NCBI GenBank assembly: GCA_937900975.1
Contig: CALCPC010000013.1
Location: forward strand, 1-9,717
Source: an uncultured Paracoccaceae bacterium
Lineage (GTDB): Bacteria > Pseudomonadota > Alphaproteobacteria > Rhodobacterales > Rhodobacteraceae
DNA: 9,717 nt
Direction: 5' to 3'
Positions 6,023 through 9,717 of the stretch are shown piece after piece; within the stretch, counting starts at the first letter, position 1; the number at the start of each line of letters is the position of its first letter. The notes below the pieces were generated by a model that worked only from the letters and a program-made list of their open reading frames with translations, had not been told where the DNA came from and did not search any database. Both the position numbers and the translations under genes were made by a program.

Positions 6023-6850
6023 CTATCCCTCTTCGCGCCGCGCGTCGATCATGGCGGCCGCTTGGCGGGGCGCGAACTCAACGGCGGCCAGAACCGCGTC
6101 GACCGGCAGCTTATCGATCAACTCCGGGCGCCGGCTTAGGGCCGATCCGCCGCCGATTGTCACGATGCTTGGGTTCAGCGAATCGCGCACCAGCCTTGTC
6201 ACGATCTCTGCGCAGACCGGGACGGCATCGGCCTGGTTGATCGAAATGCCGATGGCGTCGATATGGCGGGTGCTAAGCACCCGGCGGATGGCGCTTTCGC
6301 TGGGGTCGGGCAGGAAATCCACCTGCCAGCCCGCGTGCTGGAAAAAGCGCGCGGCCATGGAGACGCCGAAAATGTGCCGCGCGCCGGGTTCGGGAAACAG
6401 GCAGATGGACTTTGGCGTCATTCCGAAGACCGGTTCGCGGTGAAGGTCGAGCGATACGAAATGCATCAGCCGTTGCAACGTACCGACCGCAAGCGTCGCC
6501 TCGACGAAGGACAGCGAATCGTGCTCCCAAAGCACGCCGATCTTTTGCGCGGCCCGCGCCAGCAAGCCAAGTTGCAACCGCTCGAACGACAGCCCGCCCT
6601 CGGCCATTTCTCGGATCTCGCGACGCGCCTGATCCTCGCGCCCTTGCACGGCCAGGGCCACCAGCGTATCGGAGGCATCGTCCTCGGCATCCCAAGTTTC
6701 ACTGGGCTGCAGCACCGATTGGGTCGGGATCGTCAGGCTTGGCAGGATCTTGTGCTCAAGGATCCGCTTAAGCCGCGCCCACTGCTCTGACCCCGGGCTT
6801 GAAGCCCGGGATGCCCCGGCGGCGACGCTGTCGTGTGGGTCCTCCGTCAC
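6023..6850 (-). CDS. Cobalamin-binding-domain regulator, AerR/PpaA-like
   Basis: A 275-residue cytoplasmic protein. Residues 1-60 are a low-complexity Ser/Glu/Asp-containing leader. About 65-140 form the helical cap seen before B12 domains (LARAAQKIGVLWEHDSLSFV), and 147-270 a Rossmann-like B12-binding domain. Its markers are GARHIFG with H159 (H-x-x-G, the lower ligand position), AARFFQHAGWQVDFLP, DAIGISINQAD in the Ser-x-Leu place and TIGGGSAL. No methyltransferase, mutase or DNA-binding domain is attached, so a sensor or regulator role is likely. The architecture matches AerR/PpaA (SCHIC-type) proteins, which modulate CrtJ/PpsR in purple bacteria and bind cobalamin or haem. No photosynthesis gene is visible here, so the target is unknown. 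Start: the GTG at 6850 follows TGAGGAG by 7 bases; the open frame back to 7003 has no family-like residues. The gene is divergent from the macroglobulin gene. The B12 fold is secure, the AerR assignment moderate. Confidence 0.82.
   Translation of the reverse strand: MTEDPHDSVAAGASRASSPGSEQWARLKRILEHKILPSLTIPTQSVLQPSETWDAEDDASDTLVALAVQGREDQARREIREMAEGGLSFERLQLGLLARAAQKIGVLWEHDSLSFVEATLAVGTLQRLMHFVSLDLHREPVFGMTPKSICLFPEPGARHIFGVSMAARFFQHAGWQVDFLPDPSESAIRRVLSTRHIDAIGISINQADAVPVCAEIVTRLVRDSLNPSIVTIGGGSALSRRPELIDKLPVDAVLAAVEFAPRQAAAMIDARREEG
6792..6810. repeat. Perfect GC palindrome inside the cobalamin-protein gene
   Basis: CCCGGGCT (6792-6799) and AGCCCGGG (6803-6810) form a perfect 8-bp stem around a 3-base loop, within the 5' coding part of the cobalamin-binding protein gene, at about codons 14-20. 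Short CCCGGG-type palindromes recur between genes in several alphaproteobacteria (from memory), so this may be a dispersed repeat that landed in frame in a flexible leader. In mRNA it would be a stable hairpin about 40 bases after the start. Confidence 0.6.
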
Positions 6851-7044
6851 GCAGCACTCCTCAGCTGAGCCATGGGCCGCAACGCCAAGATTGGGTGCGC
6901 ACCGTCCACAGCACCATACCAAAGGATACTGAAAACGCCATGTCGATCGGTGTCGCAGCCCAGGCTCTGGGGGCATTGCGCTGAATGGTCGCGGGGTGCA
7001 CACTTCTCGCCATAGTTGTTCGCCTTAGGGAAGGGACCCCGCCA
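6851..7044. promoter_or_regulatory. Divergent promoter region
   Basis: These 194 bp separate the divergent cobalamin-protein (minus) and macroglobulin (plus) genes, so promoters for both must lie here or nearby. I could not place convincing -35/-10 pairs. TTGCGC with a 17-base spacer to CACACT (about 6976-7004) is a weak plus-strand candidate. A small cccag/ctggg inverted repeat sits at 6959-6971. No TGT-N12-ACA site of the PpsR/CrtJ type was found. A minus-strand reading frame of 26 codons (6861-6941) lies inside the region. Confidence 0.55.
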
Positions 7045-9717
7045 ATGCGGCCGATGCCAAACGCCTGCCGTCTTCTTTGCTGCCTTCTTTTGCTGGCGCC
7101 GCTTGCTGCTCTTGCCCAACCGCTGCCCGACCGGCGCATGATTGCTGAGGAAAACACAGACTTTTTCGGTGGCGACCTCCGCTCGATCTTCGACACCAGC
7201 GCAGATCTGTGCGTGGCAAGCTGTTTGGCAGAGGCGGAGTGCGCTGCGATCACCTACAATCAAAGGGCGAGTGCTTGTTTTCTGAAATCCAATATCGGGG
7301 ATCGCGTCCCGTTCGACGGGGCGGTGTCGATGCGCGTTGCTGTGCCCAGCGCAGACGCGCGCAGCCTGGCGGCGCGGCGCCTGGCCGACATAGCGCTGCC
7401 ACCGGCGCGGTTGGCGGCGGCGGTCGACCGGGCCGCGCGGCTTGGTCGCTTGTATCCCGATCGCGGCGTCGGGGTCGCGGATCTGCGCGCGGGCATCGCC
7501 ACCGCGGGCACTGGCGCCTTGGACCGGGCGCTGGCGGTCACAGCGCTCAGCGATGCGGCGGGCGATTGGCTGCGCGTGGCAGAGCTTGCGTTGGCACGGC
7601 AAAACACCGGCACCAACGCCGACCGCCGCGCGGCGCGCAGGCTGGCCCAGGACGCTGCGCTGAACGCCTATCTGCGCGCGGTCCCCGATGCGGTTGCGGC
7701 AACCGCGCTCAACACGCTGGCATCGGCGTGGGAGGCGGACGGCGCGGGCCGCGCCACCATCGCGATCCTGCGCCACTCTCAAACGCTGTCGCCGCGGCAA
7801 GAGACCGCGGCGGCGCTAACCCGCGCGATCGGGCTTTACGGGTTTCGCGTCACGGCCCTGCGCGTTGAAAGCGATCTGGCGCTGCCGCGCGGCTGCATTG
7901 CGTTTTCCGAGCCGCTTCTCGGGCGCCATTTCGACTATGCGCCCTATGTCCAGCTTCCGCCCGGCGATTTGGCGGTCGAGGCGGAGGATCGCGCGCTTTG
8001 CGTCACCGGTGCCACCCATGGCAGCCGCTTGGCGTTGACATTGCGCCAGGGCCTGCCGGCCCGCAGCGGTGAGGTTTTGGCCGCCTCGGTCGAGCAAAGC
8101 GCCTATATCCGGGACCGCGCCCCGGCGGTGCGGTTCCCGGGCCGCGGCTATGTGTTGGCACGCCAAAGCGGTGCGACGCTGCCCGTTGTCACGGTGAACG
8201 CGGACCGGCTCGACGTCACCATCCGCCGCGTGCTGGACCGCAACCTTGCCGCCGCGTTGCGCGACGATCTGGTCGGCGCACCGCTGCGCGCCTGGGAGGC
8301 GGAGCGTTTGGGACGCGATTTGGGCGAAACGGTTTGGACGGGGACGGCCGAAACCGCAGGGCCGCTCAACCAAGATGTGACGACGGCGCTGCCGCTCGGC
8401 GACGCGCTGACGGCTTTTCTGCCCGGTGTCTATGCCATGACGGTGTCGGTGCCGGGGGCCGAGGCGCTGCCGGCCACACAATGGTTTATCGTCACCGATT
8501 TGGGCCTTTCTGCCCTGACAGGCCGCGACGGCGTTCATGCGTTTCTGCACGGTCTTGGCGATGCGACCCCGCGCGCCGGGGTCGATGTGTCGCTTGTCGC
8601 GCGCAACAACGCAGTGCTCGCCACCCGGGTCACCGATGCCGCGGGATACGCCCGGTTCCCGGCCAGACTGGCCCGCGGCACGGGCGGCGCGGCGCCGGCG
8701 CTTTTGGTCGCCGAAACGGGTGAAGATTATGCGTTTCTCGACCTGACGGAGGCGCCTTTTGACCTGGCTGACCGGGGTGTTGAGGGGCGCGCGGCACCCG
8801 GCCCCATCGACGTTTTCGCAACGCCAGAGCGCGGCGCCTATCGGCCGGGAGAGACAGTTTTCACCACCATCCTGATGCGGGATGCGGCCGCGCGCGGCAT
8901 CGTGGGCGTGCCGTTGACGGCCATCGTGCGCCGGCCCGATGGGGTAGAGCATCTGCGCCGTGTGCTGGCGGATGCGGGCGCTGGCGGCCGGGTGATGGCC
9001 TTGGCGCTGCCGCCGGCGGCACAGCGGGGGCGTTGGCGCATCGCGCTGCATCTGACGCCGCAAGCGCCGGCGCTGACCGAAGTCGCTTTCCTGGTTGAGG
9101 ATTTCGTGCCGGAGCGGATCGATTTCGAGATGGCGCTCGCCGCCGACGCCGGTGATCTGCGCCCAGGCGGCGCGGCGCCCGTGACCGTCGCTGCGCGCTA
9201 TCTTTACCGCGCCGTTGGGGCCGGGCTTAGCATTGAGGGGGAGACGGTGCTGCGCCCCACCAACACCCGCGCGGGCTATCCTGGATTTCGCTTCGGGCCC
9301 CACGACGCCGACCCCGCGCCACGGATCGCGACGCTTGAGGACGCCGGTCTCAGCACGGATGCCGAGGGGCGCGCGACGCTTGCGCTGCCGCTTGCGACGG
9401 TGGATGACCCACGAACACCGCTGGCGTTGACGGCGATCCTCCGCCTCGCGGACAGCAGCCGCCGCCCGGTGGAGCGTCAGCTCACGCAAGCGCTGACGCC
9501 ACCGCACCCCCTGATCGGCGTGCGCCCGCTTTTCGACGGTGTTGTCCCCGAAGGCGGCACGGCCCGTTTCGAAGTCCTCGCGCTCGCACCACAGCCCGGC
9601 GTGCGCGACGCGTCAAGTCCAGGGGGCGCGCGGATCGCGCCGGGCAAAGATGAGCCGCTGCCCGCGCCGGGCAAAGATGAGCCGCTGCCCGCGCCGGGCA
9701 AAGATGAGCCGCTGCCC
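7045..9717 (+). CDS. PAN-domain alpha-2-macroglobulin family protein (3' truncated)
   Basis: An exported bacterial alpha-2-macroglobulin, a large protein thought to trap proteases in the periplasm. The frame is open from the ATG at 7045 to the window end, 891 codons; whole relatives are usually 1600-1900 residues, so about half is present. Residues 1-24 are a signal peptide (Leu/Ala-rich core, LAALA before QP). About 38-97 look like a PAN/Apple domain with four Cys (56, 60, 66, 78) and ITYN. An Ala/Arg-rich helical region follows, then macroglobulin beta domains: WFIVTDLGLSALTGRDGVHA, DLADRGVEGR at 573-582, YRPGE at 599-603 and IGVRPLFDGVVPEGGTARF from 824. The thioester and receptor-like domains would lie beyond the edge, so whether CxEQ is present cannot be seen. 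A purine-rich AAGGGA lies 8 bases before the ATG; an ATG at 7054 is an alternative. The frame ends inside tandem repeats, described separately. No lipobox is present, unlike lipoprotein YfhM. Confidence 0.9.
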   Translation, partial: MRPMPNACRLLCCLLLLAPLAALAQPLPDRRMIAEENTDFFGGDLRSIFDTSADLCVASCLAEAECAAITYNQRASACFLKSNIGDRVPFDGAVSMRVAVPSADARSLAARRLADIALPPARLAAAVDRAARLGRLYPDRGVGVADLRAGIATAGTGALDRALAVTALSDAAGDWLRVAELALARQNTGTNADRRAARRLAQDAALNAYLRAVPDAVAATALNTLASAWEADGAGRATIAILRHSQTLSPRQETAAALTRAIGLYGFRVTALRVESDLALPRGCIAFSEPLLGRHFDYAPYVQLPPGDLAVEAEDRALCVTGATHGSRLALTLRQGLPARSGEVLAASVEQSAYIRDRAPAVRFPGRGYVLARQSGATLPVVTVNADRLDVTIRRVLDRNLAAALRDDLVGAPLRAWEAERLGRDLGETVWTGTAETAGPLNQDVTTALPLGDALTAFLPGVYAMTVSVPGAEALPATQWFIVTDLGLSALTGRDGVHAFLHGLGDATPRAGVDVSLVARNNAVLATRVTDAAGYARFPARLARGTGGAAPALLVAETGEDYAFLDLTEAPFDLADRGVEGRAAPGPIDVFATPERGAYRPGETVFTTILMRDAAARGIVGVPLTAIVRRPDGVEHLRRVLADAGAGGRVMALALPPAAQRGRWRIALHLTPQAPALTEVAFLVEDFVPERIDFEMALAADAGDLRPGGAAPVTVAARYLYRAVGAGLSIEGETVLRPTNTRAGYPGFRFGPHDADPAPRIATLEDAGLSTDAEGRATLALPLATVDDPRTPLALTAILRLADSSRRPVERQLTQALTPPHPLIGVRPLFDGVVPEGGTARFEVLALAPQPGVRDASSPGGARIAPGKDEPLPAPGKDEPLPAPGKDEPLP
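9637..9717 (+). repeat. 27-bp tandem repeat, three identical copies, in the macroglobulin gene
   Basis: Copies at 9637-9663, 9664-9690 and 9691-9717 are identical at every base. Each encodes APGKDEPLP, so the frame is kept (residues 865-891). The array touches the window edge, so the true copy number is unknown. It lies just after the RPLFDG..PEGGTARFEVLAL domain segment, where relatives continue with macroglobulin-fold sequence, so it is an inserted Pro/charged flexible loop. Exact identity points to recent slippage or unequal crossing-over. Confidence 0.95.

Noticed and set aside
6851..7044. PpsR/CrtJ operator suggested by the AerR-like neighbour
   Set aside because: No TGT-N12-ACA match was found; the closest is a TGC-ACA arrangement with wrong spacing.
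7816..9507. 563-codon open frame on the minus strand
   Set aside because: It lies antisense to the macroglobulin gene, is Arg/Gln/Ala-rich with no recognisable domain, and arises from GC-rich third positions of the real gene.
9637..9717. Possible CRISPR array
   Set aside because: The 27-bp units are directly adjacent without spacers and keep a protein reading frame.

Overview
The window is GC-rich DNA that looks alphaproteobacterial, most like the Rhodobacterales. This rests on the GC-heavy third codon positions, the form of the MurC and DUF2237 proteins, and a PAN-domain alpha-2-macroglobulin. No RNA gene or marker gene settles the taxonomy. Six protein genes are supported; two of them run off the window edges.

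Layout: (1) Bases 1-896 (+) are the 3' two thirds of murC, a peptidoglycan precursor ligase. (2) Bases 897-1352 hold no confident gene. They contain a possible frameshifted small membrane-protein gene directly after murC and, at 1122-1236, an AT-richer 115-bp element that is almost wholly palindromic. The murB expected after murC in the cell-division/cell-wall cluster is absent, so the cluster appears to break here. (3) Bases 1353-6850 are a minus-strand run of five genes. Read in transcription order they are a cobalamin-binding-domain regulator (AerR/PpaA-like), an ABC ATPase (LolD/YbbA-like), a single 809-residue FtsX-type permease, an exported CrtC/AttH-like protein and a DUF2237 protein. 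ATPase and permease are 5 bp apart, permease and AttH-like gene overlap by 11 bp, so these three form a tight transcription unit. (4) Bases 6851-7044 are a divergent intergenic region. (5) From 7045 (+) an exported PAN plus alpha-2-macroglobulin gene runs off the right edge, and the last 81 bases are three identical 27-bp tandem repeats.

How they may work together: the ATPase, FtsX permease and exported CrtC-like protein resemble the Agrobacterium attEFGH layout and probably act on a lipid or hydrophobic envelope substrate, in the manner of LolCDE/YbbAP-type systems. The cobalamin-binding protein upstream may control this unit or share its promoter, but no operator was identified. The divergent alpha-2-macroglobulin would be a periplasmic protease trap. 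MurC, the ABC unit and the macroglobulin give the window an envelope theme, though no common regulation is shown.

I did not find a clear new biological system. The items most worth a second look are the palindromic element at the broken murC cluster, the hairpin next to the ATPase start, the palindrome inside the cobalamin-protein gene, and the tandem repeat inside the macroglobulin.
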